In this document: one piece after another, positions 51,093 to 59,000 of the stretch
How positions within the stretch are numbered: position 1 is the stretch's first letter
Layout of the letters: each line of letters begins with the position of its first letter
DNA from: Antedon mediterranea
Lineage: Eukaryota > Echinodermata > Crinoidea > Comatulida > Antedonidae
Length of the DNA stretch: 60,000 bases
Assembly: GCF_964355755.1 (NCBI RefSeq)
Contig: NC_092677.1
Coordinates: 10,750,601-10,810,600 of the forward strand
Reading direction: 5' to 3'
The notes under the pieces: model-generated
Databases searched by the model: none
What the model saw: the letters and a program-made list of their open reading frames with translations, nothing else
Told to the model about the DNA's origin: nothing
Translations under genes and position numbers: made by a program

Positions 51093-54000
51093 AAAAAACA
51101 AGACAATGCACAAGTCAATTGTTTCTCTGAAAAGTTTAGCCTCTACTTTGTTGTTGGCTGGGGTATGTTGTTTTATTTTCATTTTAAACATATTGACAAG
51201 GAGCCGAGTTCATTACCTATCCTCAGAGGTGGCAACTCTGTTCATAGGAAAAAGATATGCACATGATGCTCTACATAAAGTCTTTTGGAGTTGTTGTAAA
51301 GGAGCAAATTAAACAACAGAGGAATTACTTTCTAGGTGTTTAAAAAAAATTATATCATGTAAACCTACACAATCCAATATAAGCCTTCAATTAAGAATAC
51401 TAGATGGTTCGCTCGCGTACCATCTAGGTCGTGCCCACAGATGGTTCTCGAATACATAATAATTTCAGCGTTAAAAAAACTGGCGATTTCAAATGTACGT
51501 ACCGCAGGACAATAATACATGTCGTTTACAGGAACGAATAAATAGACACTGTGATTTATGTACTGTAAAATTAGTACCCTGGGAATTACTTCCGAAAGAG
51601 AAACTTGTCACAAAATGAGACCAATTGTTTAAGTCAAATTTAAACAAACTTAAATTGTGTTTTGTATGTAACATTTGGGTTGAGGGATGGGGAAGAGGAT
51701 GGGTGCAAAGAGGAACAATTTTTAAATATATTCTTTACCCATTTATTAACGAAATATTAATTGTTTTCATGTTTTACAAATAATATACCACTAAACACAG
51801 TAAAACATTGCGATTTAATACTTTGTTGAAACTATCACCGTCCTAGTCGATTGAAATAGTACAGTAGCCCCTACATGTAACGATACATCACTACGACGTA
51901 TATATGTTTATATAATGTAAAACAATTTGTGAAAACCACCTCTATTCGGGGAAAATCATAAATTCGATTTAATCGTCAATAAATATTAAATTATCTAACT
52001 CAACTTAATTAGTAGGCCTAATGGTTTTACATTGTTTCTTAGAGCAAATTCTAAGTTGGTTCCTACCCTACCCACCCCCTACCCACCAAAGTTGTTCTGC
52101 GTTTAGGGCATGTGATGTACCGTAGGCCTATCCTCTACTGGTTTTACAACGCTACTCATGCCAGTGAGGGAAGGGTGATGATATGGGTGGTTTAACTGCA
52201 ATAATAAAGATGTGTACATAATATACGGCGAGTGAAAATGCTAACTCATTATCCGTTTAAAAAAAATTTATATCCAACCTCTGCAGCACAGATTGAAAAA
52301 AAAAATGGATCGAATTTCTGTTATGAGTATACAGTACCTGTACTTGCCTTTACGACGCCTGAGGGAATAGACACTTGTGGAACAGAGATTGGAATGTCCC
52401 ATTCATCGCAAATCAATACATTTGTATAAACGTATATTAAATCTATCAAAATAGTATTTTTTAAAGAAAATTGGCCTGTCTTCAACATTATGATGCTATA
52501 CTCGAGCTGTTCAACCGGTTTTCAGCCATTAAAAACAATTATCGTAGGAGGAGATAGGAAAATGCGAAGCATCCTCGTATTATTGTCTGCGGGTATTTTT
52601 CAAGACGGACATCCATTAGACAGTGTATACCACGATCGAAAAACACCCCTATTTGGGGCAAATCGTTGAACCTGAATTCGTTTTAATCGTCAATAACTAA
52701 TTATCGAACTCAGTTTAATTAGTAAACAGGGTTACATCAGGTGGTTAAAATCAGTACCAAAAGTACGAACCAACTTTATATACCATCGAGTAAACATTCT
52801 AGAAATAACGCGCGATTTACCGAATTTTGCCCTTACGTAAATTTATATATAGATGAGTTAATTAGATCATTATCCATCTAAACATTTTACTGTACTATAA
52901 CCTACAGATAATTGGCTATTTTTGTGCACATTTTAAAATATTTCATTTGTCATACTAAATGAGAGAATGAATGTTATTGTTTTAAGGAGTTCCTATGTTG
53001 ATTAGCACCACCACCTTCGCCATCACAAGAGACAGTGGCTATGGAAAGCAACTCAGAGGACTGTACGTAACTCTAAATTTAAATTTTTAACAATGCATTT
53101 ATAGATTATATAAATGTATTATTATTTGTCCACAGTTGAGGAAATTGAGATTAGGTGATCATTCGCAATTCATGAGAGTAAAGTATCTTGCCTGAAGTTC
53201 TATCTACTCTATCAAACTTTATGTAAAAAAAAAGGGTGATTTGCCCATATATAGACATGATGATGTCAAATCACTACCATATTTGGGCACATAACACTTT
53301 TTTTGTCAAACTAGTTTGATAGTGTAGACAGAGCTTAAGGATACAAGCAATATGACACAGGCAGTGCTCGAACCCATCTCGTATGCTTATTTGATTTTCT
53401 TATCATTACATCATGACACTCTCTTTTAGTGTAATAACACAGCTTTTTTATCATTAATATAATGTTTGATCACCAATAACACTATTTATCATGGTGGTGG
53501 TATAATGCATCATATTCTAACGATTTGTCCTTTTTTGTAATCCAGGTGTTTCCTAAGTGATGAAGATTCGATTCCAACAGCCTTGACTATACCTTTAATA
53601 ATCGCCTCATTGGTAAGTTATACAATTTATTGAAATGCTGTCAATTTTCGAGGTTGTAACAATTATAGCATTACACTAGAAAGAACCTCTATTAAGGGGA
53701 CACCCTGAATAGGGGTTAGCCATTTTGTGTTTAATATAATATATTTCCCCTTGTTTGTGTCTTCTTATTAGAGGTATCCAAAAAGAAGCGTTTTAATTTA
53801 TTAATTTAAAGAATAGCTTTATTGTCACGCATCAGCACTTTTCATTCTTTTCATAATTGTCTGTAATTCAAAATCTGAATAATAAATAATAATATTTAAT
53901 TCCACAGATCATATTTCCGTTAGTTTACATCATACATCGGAACATAAGTGATGAGACACGGCGATTTGACTATTCAACAAGTTTGAGGTAACTAAGCTTG

Positions 54001-55396
54001 GTTCTCACCGTGTTGCTATGCAATGATGGTGCTATGTAATAGACCAATCACAAACGACGTATCATCCAAACTGTTCTTGTGATTGCTAAATTTCTTTTGT
54101 TTATTTTTAGATCTGGTGCAAAGGGTGCCTTCATCTTAACTGTTTACTGTTGCGTCACGTGGGTGTTTGGGCGTATCGGTCTCTATGGAAACACAATCTG
54201 GGCAGATTATCTATTCTCAGTGTTCATCAGTTTCTTGGTTTGTATAATTTTTTTGTTGTCAAAACATCATGCTCAGATGATCACTAAATCACTAAAGTCT
54301 ACACTACCAAACCTTAAGTGACAAAAAAATGTGATGTGCTCATATATGGACATGATGATGTTATATCGCTACTATATTTGGGCACATCACACTTTTTTTC
54401 CAACTAGTTTGATAGTGTAAACAGAGCTTTAGTACCAAATACACATTTGTAAGTAAAATGAAAGTATTATTGTCAAATATATATTAATTGGTATCTTACT
54501 GTCAATTTTAGGGAGTGGCTGTATTCTGTGTCCAAGGATTTCTTAACAAAGAGGTATATCTAGCAACATGTTATTTATAGTTTATCAGTTAGTTGTTAGT
54601 GTTTTTCTTGACAGTTGTGAATATGCTACTGGTTATGTTAGGTTACTTTTAATGTGTTGAATTCATTTATGTTTTATATTTATATAATAGAATTGAAATT
54701 AGTTAGCATATTTTATCATGAACTTTTGTTTTCATTGAAGGTTCATGCAATTTTGTGTTGGCTTGATCCAGACGTTGAGTTGACGGAGATACAACAGATA
54801 GAAATTGTAAGTGCTTACTTACTTTATAGACTAGATTCCTCCACAATTTCCTTTCTGCCATCAGTGTCTATAAGTGGCTAAAAAAAACCAATCCTGACTA
54901 TGGTGTGATAAGTAGAGGTTTGTTTCTGTTTTATACTGAATATGTCAAAGTGTATTTTATACCTATGTATATTCAAGCCTAAGTAATTAATATTAAATAT
55001 AGACATATATAATGTATATTATATATTTATACTTTTTTCCAGAAACCGGAGCCAGAAGAAAGACCAAAGTTAATGTGTAAGTATAGATGTTGCTATGCTG
55101 ATGATAGTAGTAATATCCTTTGGGATACCTCTATTAATGGGACAGTTTATCAAATCTCAAGGTTGTCTCCTTACAAGTGTAAATGCATAGAATCTATGCC
55201 ATTATAGAGAACCTCTCCTTTGGGACACCCTTATTCGAGAGAAATTTCCCCCGAACAAACAAGGGCCAATGTGTAAACACTACATATATTCTATAAAGAG
55301 GGAACTTTGTTGGGTACCAAAGATGTCCCCTTTAAGATTCTATTTATGACGATACAATATATTTACCGATTTTTTTTCTTTTTAGATCATCCTTAA
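24055..55396 (+). CDS. Gene B: EGF/CTLD/LamG-like/GAIN/7TM adhesion-GPCR-type receptor
   Basis: This spliced gene is read through 44 exons whose bounds are given in the module entries below. The exons add up to 7073 bases. After the 2 bases that complete a split codon, this is exactly 2357 codons including the stop at 55394-55396. The order is EGF, C-type lectin, Cys-rich, Thr-rich stalk, LamG-like 1, two EGFs, LamG-like 2-6, GAIN with GPS, 7TM and a short tail. The C-terminal half matches gene A exon by exon (189, 69, 118, 162, 121, 104, 67, 80, 127, 42, 66 and 11 bases are identical lengths), so the two are tandem duplicates. The first exon, with start codon and signal peptide, was not identified. 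The product should be a large self-cleaving cell-surface receptor. Ligand and G protein are unknown. Confidence 0.88.
24189..24345. mobile_element. TA-flanked MITE, older copy
   Basis: The sequence starts 'acagacaactctctgaaaac' and ends 'ttggagagttgactgta'. It shares the interior 'ccattaaaaacacattc' with the well-preserved copy at 38564-38749. It lies in the intron after the first EGF exon of gene B. Confidence 0.6.
24844..25203 (+). CDS. Gene B, C-type lectin-like domain
   Basis: One exon of 120 codons encodes LTCDDELKNDSCYYIRPKQV, then WFTASEICRETGFALVSIDT, a WSS strand and the final VCLGE...YRVC...LVCER. The Cys pattern and the sWxxAxxxC..GxxLvxI core are those of C-type lectin domains. 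The classical EPN/QPD and WND calcium-sugar motifs are not evident, so sugar binding is doubtful. Confidence 0.8.
25741..25827 (+). CDS. Gene B, small four-Cys module
   Basis: The exon encodes FPNGACYDDTDCSHEETCFN followed by WQCERL, four Cys in a short span. It resembles half of an EGF or an EB-type module but is too short to name. It is framed by phase-1 introns, like the neighbouring shuffled modules. Confidence 0.65.
25837..26850 (+). repeat. About 19-bp minisatellite in gene B intron
   Basis: The unit is TTTATTTCACTTTAACCTG with variants 'ttcaacctg' and 'tttaaatttaacctg', repeated about fifty times. A higher-order copy of roughly 285 bases is visible: the blocks starting at 26201 and 26486 are almost the same. 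It lies in intron 25828-26923. Confidence 0.9.
26924..28477 (+). CDS. Gene B, Thr-rich stalk and LamG-like unit 1
   Basis: Exons are 26924-27403, 27691-27989 and 28276-28477. The first starts with one Cys and a Thr/Ser-rich, mucin-like stretch (ITTSQTLTSNSTVNPTTG). It then enters the fold with CPFLPYKCTNGLTVSLWIK. The second has TGFAIYRQNRDIHI and SSIAFTWG. A second mucin-like insert of about 45 residues (TVESQTSVTMEENSTLSPTS) then separates the TW strand from the AFIDGEFIS turn in the third exon. The insert is unusual because it lies inside the fold. Confidence 0.8.
28564..28986 (+). CDS. Gene B, two EGF-like domains
   Basis: Exon 28564-28677 encodes CKTANDCDNGTCFTSAGDRE followed by CRCYPGFEGDAC. 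Exon 28876-28986 encodes CASSPCFNGTCLEGQNEFTC followed by DCLENWGGMFC. Both have the six-Cys EGF pattern and phase-1 borders. The first lacks a clear calcium-binding consensus. Confidence 0.85.
29384..30679 (+). CDS. Gene B, LamG-like unit 2
   Basis: Exons are 29384-29446, 29650-30024 and 30383-30679. Signature pieces are CIDSPSSCANGFAMSVWIK, FWFNIGISWRNDLGISIYIN and FPMSISDIVIWNRY. The Cys pair and WxK core match the other units. Introns at 29447-29649 and 30025-30382 hold only short repeat fragments. Confidence 0.8.
30770..30905. mobile_element. Same MITE family, degraded copy
   Basis: It has 'gtgatttgcccatatatgta', 'catatttgggcatatcacca' and a truncated end, in intron 30680-30921. Other degraded copies are at 3984-4110, 10153-10350, 25508-25613 and 35513-35572. 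Confidence 0.6.
30922..32036 (+). CDS. Gene B, LamG-like unit 3
   Basis: Exons are 30922-31143 and 31539-32036. The second is the longest exon of gene B and holds CISDPSQCSNGFTASIWAK, WVHFAISWHKDIGLFLYING and LTIGRRNDVN. The intron 31144-31538 contains no recognised element. Confidence 0.8.
32280..33593 (+). CDS. Gene B, LamG-like unit 4
   Basis: Exons are 32280-32465, 32752-32854, 33082-33169 and 33359-33593. Signature pieces are CFNNPDLCAEGISLSVWVK, WINIAVTWSKLNSLDVYING and FWDRFTYKRHSAKFLGITG. The last exon is the paralogue of gene A exon 122-374, which ends FLGMSG. The first intron carries the inverted-repeat MITE 32490-32655. Confidence 0.8.
32490..32655. mobile_element. MITE with 'ttaaagcttggttcccacta' inverted ends
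   Basis: The left end TTAAAGCTTGGTTCCCACTA is mirrored by 'tagtgggaaccaagctttag'. The interior has further inverted blocks ('ttgaccaat', 'attggtcaa'). It sits in intron 32466-32751. A fuller relative is at 59431-59584. Decayed fragments lie near 8098-8290, 29490-29592, 43505-43640 and 53994-54090. Confidence 0.75.
33816..35020 (+). CDS. Gene B, LamG-like unit 5
   Basis: Exons are 33816-34109, 34399-34580 and 34858-35020. The unit starts TCVREANYCWPFES and has CPGDPSLCTAGFALSMWLK, WFRLGLSWTATSGLLVSING and FLGKVSGFNGNYVIAEYDEV. Gene A unit 2 (768-2367) is its direct counterpart. Intron 34581-34857 contains the third copy of the hammerhead-like repeat's tail. Confidence 0.82.
35252..37107 (+). 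CDS. Gene B, LamG-like unit 6
   Basis: Exons are 35252-35362, 35659-35797, 36214-36413 and 36910-37107. Key pieces are CLSVLERCSSAGVTMSVWFK, TGFAVWYNGTVITAVAKNES and LILGRRNDAYDGFLSALFKD. Gene A unit 3 is the counterpart. The intron 36414-36909 contains a fragment of the 'tattaagaggaaa' repeat family. Confidence 0.82.
37420..37660 (+). repeat. Intronic segment duplicated at 38455-38940 (copy without MITE)
   Basis: The stretch from 'tagcatgatagcatcca' to 'gagtgctttcatt' has a diverged second copy about 1.05 kb downstream. The two lie before the first and third GAIN exons of gene B. This copy lacks the TA-flanked MITE and so preserves an empty site at 'tctatatattggtcac'. Confidence 0.7.
37722..47406 (+). 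CDS. Gene B, GAIN region and GPS motif, spread over repeat-filled introns
   Basis: Exons are 37722-37834, 38150-38338, 39073-39141, 44088-44205, 44812-44973, 46199-46271, 46567-46687, 47102-47169 and 47271-47406. The linker (ECNIIHDADCSRDLQELLSI) parallels gene A. The GPS has CAFWNY, W, GC and then TCQCYHFTSFAIFME, again with H-F-T at the cleavage point. The 4.9-kb intron before 44088 holds the Kolobok-like transposon. The intron before 46199 holds the 39-bp array. The exon at 44088 is preceded by two partial copies of itself. Confidence 0.85.
38564..38749. mobile_element. 186-bp TA-flanked MITE (Tc1/mariner or pogo-like)
   Basis: The ends are CAGTCAACTCTCCCAATACC and its mirror, with one mismatch over 23 bases. 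A TA dinucleotide flanks each side (38562-38563, 38750-38751). The duplicated intron segment at 37420-37660 shows the same locus without the insert, which fixes the borders. No coding capacity is present. Confidence 0.85.
39687..41909 (+). pseudogene. THAP-domain Kolobok-type transposase, broken
   Basis: ATG at 39687 starts a THAP zinc finger that is spread over three frames. The first Cys is in MVFCMAF. The next frame has GCSNV...SFHRLPLNNKDLLKKW. The third, from 39811, has HCSDHFEKEMFEDDS and the LKANAVP end typical of THAP. An intron-like GTACGT follows at 40010. Exon-like pieces continue at 40306-40453 and 40568. Most of the catalytic middle seems deleted. The C-terminal part is recognisable: TTDRHVQIASDMNKNYPELK, HEFDIFHVVKS, an HLWWCCAS block with a stop after it, DLKDKWLSLL...HEW at 41070-41200, LLKYCPKREHFSYEGMRAR at 41420-41500, and a final exon ending at 41909 (FLLS, stop). 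Confidence 0.75.
42583..43124 (-). pseudogene. P2X7 C-terminal (ballast) domain-like ORF of the transposon, one frameshift
   Basis: From ATG at 43124 the frame has an Arg run (a CTT repeat on the + strand) and then WCQCGRCELMDTAVECLCCR, the Cys-rich signature of the P2X7 cytoplasmic domain that binds zinc. FVCLHPAVIRTAL and AYRQ follow. Near 42707-42720 the frame shifts by one base. The neighbouring frame continues YWVHDRLGKAVRRVIPACVV and ends GFKEVE with a stop at 42583-42585. Order and motifs match the whole domain, about 180 residues. There is no P2X channel part (no TM segments, no ectodomain). It lies inside the transposon and converges on the transposase. A TATATATA lies just upstream at 43141-43149. 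Confidence 0.78.
43403..43510 (+). repeat. Tandem repeat next to the transposon, with uninterrupted TTAA site
   Basis: The right flank 'ctctatagccaaccc' recurs at 43487, preceded by 'aacaagg...atatatggttaa'. The left flank of the transposon ends 'aacaaggggaaatataatga' plus TTAA. The copy at 43461-43500 therefore joins both flanks across one TTAA (43483-43486) and represents the pre-insertion sequence. Confidence 0.7.
43798..44136 (+). repeat. Three tandem 113-bp copies over a splice acceptor and exon start of gene B
   Basis: Exon starts 'ataagacctgggacatctag' are at 43862, 43975 and 44088, exactly 113 bases apart. Each is preceded by the same 'ttttacaatatct' tract. Only the third continues into the full 118-base exon and a GT donor, encoding RPGTSSLIQDLEDYV. 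Copy 1 still has an AG before the exon-like part. In copy 2 the acceptor TAG has become TAT. Reading on from copy 1 or 2 hits a stop. Confidence 0.85.
45088..46064 (+). repeat. 39-bp tandem array, 24 full units, open on both strands
   Basis: The unit AATGCGTATACATGGCACAT plus GAATGAGTTGGCTCAAAAC repeats at exactly 39 bases from about 45088 to 46064. Only a handful of single-base variants occur (GCG to GCA near 45366, TTGG to TTTG near 45470, CACATG to CACGTG in two units). Because 39 is divisible by three and the unit has no stop, the + strand reads MNELAQNNAYTWH over and over, and two - frames are open as well. It lies wholly in intron 44974-46198 between two GAIN exons, so I treat it as non-coding. 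Confidence 0.95.
46810..46936. mobile_element. Same MITE family, copy in gene B intron
   Basis: It has 'cactatcaaac' at the left and 'gtttgatagtgtagacacag' at the right, with 'gatgtgcacatatatggaca' inside. It lies in intron 46688-47101. Confidence 0.7.
47548..54806 (+). CDS. Gene B, seven-transmembrane domain with poly-Asp loop
   Basis: Exons are 47548-47651, 47904-48006, 50958-51162, 52987-53062, 53546-53612, 53908-53987, 54111-54237, 54512-54553 and 54741-54806. TM3 starts with the conserved Cys in DACRFVGLSL, and CFLS gives the partner. TM6 carries TWVFG, and TM7 runs into QGFLNKEV. Exon 50958-51162 carries ten GAT codons in a row (51062-51091), a poly-Asp tract absent from gene A that would lie in an extracellular loop. 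The intron just before it is the GAT-rich satellite. Confidence 0.88.
48017..50925 (+). repeat. GAT-rich satellite between the TM2 and TM3 exons of gene B
   Basis: Units such as GATGATGGTGACAATGAG (15-18 bases) fill 2.9 kb. Longer blocks are also duplicated: the landmark 'atgacaacagaataattgtg' appears near 48782, 49500, 50061 and 50794, about 718, 561 and 733 bases apart. Long open frames on both strands (Asp/Glu-rich, Met-rich, Ser/Pro-rich, His-rich) are by-products of the repeat. It ends about 30 bases before exon 50958. Confidence 0.92.
51163..52986 (+). other. Gene B intron, 1.8 kb, mostly unassigned
   Basis: A small hairpin, TAGATGGT...ACCATCTA, lies at 51401-51426. Two diverged copies of a segment with 'tttaatcgtcaataa' and 'aattagta' lie near 51940-52015 and 52650-52735. 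No exon, RNA gene or known element was recognised. Confidence 0.5.
53203..53338. mobile_element. Same MITE family, copy in gene B intron
   Basis: The left end is 'ctactctatcaaactttatg' and the right end 'gtttgatagtgtagacagag'. It lies in intron 53063-53545. Confidence 0.75.
54290..54434. mobile_element. Same MITE family, copy in gene B intron
   Basis: It begins 'ctaaagtctacactaccaaa' and ends 'gatagtgtaaacagagcttt'. The hairpin interior is typical of the family. It lies in intron 54238-54511. Confidence 0.75.
55043..55396 (+). CDS. Gene B, short cytoplasmic C-terminus and stop
   Basis: Exons 55043-55076 and 55386-55396 encode KPEPEERPKLMYHP and the stop TAA at 55394-55396. Layout and end residues match gene A. 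An ATTAAA at 55553-55558 is a possible poly(A) signal. Confidence 0.8.
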
Positions 55397-55748
55397 AGAA
55401 GATGATTTCAAGAAATGTGATTCTTTCTACAAACAAAAATATTAATATTGATTTTAAATGTTTTATATTGTCAAGATATTTTAGGTAGTAATCGGTTTGT
55501 TATTCGTGTTAAAATAATATTACTCTGAAATGTTTATAAAATAATTATGTTTATTAAACTTCTCTATAAAAAATATTTAATTACATTCACAAATTGCCCC
55601 AATAATCTATATTTGCAGTATATCCTGTATATTAGTCTTTTTTGCCGCTAGAAGATCAAACTAAATCAATGTCAAGAGCGTTGTGTGTGGTTCTACTAAA
55701 ACTCAATGAGTTAAGTTTGCCCTAGAAAGGCATTTGTTACAGCATGGA

Positions 55749-55880
55749 GTAAAGATCTGTCTACACTATCAAACTTCATGTGTCAACAAAAATGTGATGT
55801 GCCCTTATATGGACACGATGATGTCATATTTGGGCCCATCACACTTTTTTTGTCAAACTAGTTTGATAGTTTTAAGAATG
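55749..55880. mobile_element. Same MITE family, copy between genes B and C
   Basis: It begins 'gtaaagatctgtctacacta' and continues to 'gtttgatag' near 55870, where the outermost right end is lost. It is the only repeat recognised in the 656-base gap between the gene B and gene C stops. Confidence 0.65.
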
Positions 55881-56052
55881 GTTACTATAGCAAATTAAAC
55901 AAAAACAATTTTGTTGTTGATCTTATTTCATTTGTATTATAAGTTCAGCTATATGCTCAGAATACTGCACACTAACACATAGGCACATGCATGTTATAGA
56001 CTAACCCAGTAATAGAAAATGCTAATTTTGAAATACACCTGAGTTTTTAATA

Positions 56053-59000
56053 TTAAGATTGGCTTAATGATCTTTTGATTGCTAACTCCCGTTCTGCAGC
56101 ATCTTGTTGGGAACGTTCATACGATGGTGGTGAATTCGGTAAGTCATTAGAAGCATGCACATAACTCGATGTGGATGGTAAAGCGCTCTGTGACATGGCA
56201 TTCGATGATGTGGCATTCGATGTTGTGGCACCAGTTTCTGTAGTACTCGTTGGCGGTCGCGTTGTAGCAGCAACATTTGATGATACAGTACTCAGTGTTG
56301 CAGCATTCGTTAATCCAGTATTCGGTGTTGTTGATTGCGTTGCGATTGGTGGTTGTGCGGAGTAACTTGTGCTCGGGCCATAGTAATCCGGGGTTACTAC
56401 AGAATCGTAGAACACCGGCTCTTGCGTTGTGGTTGGTGGACTTTTTACTGCTTTACGAAATCTGTATACTGAGATGAAAATTATAAGAACCACAAGTAAT
56501 ATGATGAATGCCATGACAACAATAATAATCCATGTAGTGCTATCCTTAGGGTCATCATTTGTATCACCTAAAAACAAATAGAATATATAAACAATTAAAT
56601 TAATCAAAATGAATTATGGAATTTAGTATTTCACTTTTTAAATCAATAAATAAATATAAGAATTTCCTTGAAGTGGTGTTCGCTTATTTTTAATTGTAAA
56701 ACTTTTTGAGCTTTGATTTGAGTGGAGTTACCCCTCTGATGTATATAAACTCTTTGGTTCAGAACCATGGCTCTGCTTTGCTTGCAGTAACATCGCCCTC
56801 ACGCGAGTGAACTACTGACCAATCAGAAACAACATACTTCCCCGTCATCAACCACACGATAAACGATACGTCGGCGCGAAACCAAAAAGAGGAAAGAAAA
56901 ATGTAAGTTTAAACATCAATTTAATTGTATTTTCTAATTTCATTATGAGCAGTATAACATGTTTTGCTTTCAGAGCACATGACTATGACTGATTTACGTA
57001 TATTTAACATCGCTGTCATCTATCCAATCTTTTATCTAGGCCTAAATTATATCGAATTAAGTACCGGACAAAGTAAGGCTTGTGTGGACTATGAGGTTCT
57101 TATTCTTATACGCATAAGAATCGGAGGGGTGGGTAAGGCCTAGACGTAGGATGGTTCTATAGAGGGCCTATGTATAGGCCTAATCGTCGCAAGTAAAAAA
57201 CTTTGAGACACAAAGCCGTTGTCTGAAAGTATTAAATCATTCAACTTAACTAATCTGTTGGATCCAAGTTAAGCTTAGATCGTCAAGCATCCCATGGATG
57301 GAATCAAGCAGCCGGGTCACCTGGGTTCACATGAATTACTTAATGACGTCAGAATCTAGCAGGGAATCGCGCATTTTTAGATCTGTTAAAGTTAATTTTC
57401 CACTAGGTGCATTTTGTTCGCGCTATTCGAGAGCGTCAGCTTATACGCATGCGTATTTATGTTACCATCTCCTAGTCTTTCTATACGCATGCGTATAAGC
57501 TAACGCTTTCGATTCGCCTGGTGGAAAATGGGCTTTACGAACCAGCTATTGTATATAATAAGCAAATGAAAATATTACTTGGTTCGCAGTCGTTTTCGTC
57601 AGAGGAATCTGCACAGTTTCCTAAACCATCACACGCCAATTCTTCCGGTATACAGATACCTTCCGAACAGAATATACAATTGCCGTCTGAAAAACAAATA
57701 AATAACGACAAATCAATACAATCTTTGATTGTTTGATGATACAGTACTGCTGTAATATTAGTACAGAGAACACTGGGAGAAATTGGAGAATGAATTGCTT
57801 TCTGTACTTCGTAGGCCTATGTATGTTGTTTTTAATAAAGTGCAAATAAAGTAAAATCAAACCGTTGGAAAAGACTATTTTTTACTGCCGAAGATTTCAA
57901 CAAGCAAGCAGAGTTGTATCAAAGGCTTTTTATTGCGAAACAAAACAACAACCAAATGCCATGTATCTCCAGTATTGAACTTCTGGAATTATATATATAT
58001 ATATATTATGGGTCGTTCTCTTTATACTTTACAATAGTAGGAATTCTTGTACATACAGAATATATTCATGTTAATAAGTTCATCGAAGTATAACCAACGA
58101 CATGTTAGTATAGCTTATTTTACCATTCAGCAAATTAGAAAAGTAATAAAAGAGTTTAAACTGATTATTAAGCGAACAGCCACCAGTACGGTTAGTAAGG
58201 TTTCAACCTGATTTTTCACAGAGTGGCCTTTGACAACCCTGTGGCCCACACACAGAATGTTCCATTTTCTTTCTACCACCTCACCACTATATTTCTCGTG
58301 TTTACAGCACTGACTGAACACATTTAGCTTATTATTATTTTAAAGAAATGCAGGAAGAGAGAAGAGTTAATGTGTATCGTGCCACTTTTTGGGTGAAATT
58401 GGTGTAGTAGTTGGACGTCTGAAAATCAAACAAAAGACTTGTATCCCTGTCTTGCTTTTTGATAATGACTGAATCGTCGCGGGCCTACATATTTTTTTTT
58501 AATAGAAAAGCATAGAGAGAAGAAGAGATAACTACAGTGGTATTCCATTGTGGCACTTTAATGGTGGAAGTGGTCTAGTAGTTAGGGCATCTTAAGACCT
58601 CAGTTCTGGTCTTGGTTTTGACGAATGGTTTCTCATTTACAAATGTATATAATTACCATCAAGTGTTGTGTACGATGTGTAGACGGCTTGAAAAGTCACA
58701 TCATCGGTGTTACCACTAACTTCAAACCGTACAGATAATGTGTTACTCCTTGTTTTTATTACTTGAGATGGAATAGACTGGTTACAAATCCCATTCGGAA
58801 ACGACGGGACGATGTTAGAAGTCTCGAATGAACTACCATCGTAAACCAGCAGTTTAACAAAATTGCAATCACTAGGATACGCCGTAACAAAGTTTACATT
58901 TTTTATTTCTATGGTAAGCATAGTTCCAAGAGGAGATTCTATATTTACTGTACAGTTTAGTTGTTTCTCATAAGGACGTGCTAGGCCACTTATCTCGCCA

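Noticed and set aside
57298-57736. Small + strand genes at 57298-57498 and 57521-57736
   Set aside because: The first overlaps the foldback element. The second lies in a gene C intron with no domain or splice context.
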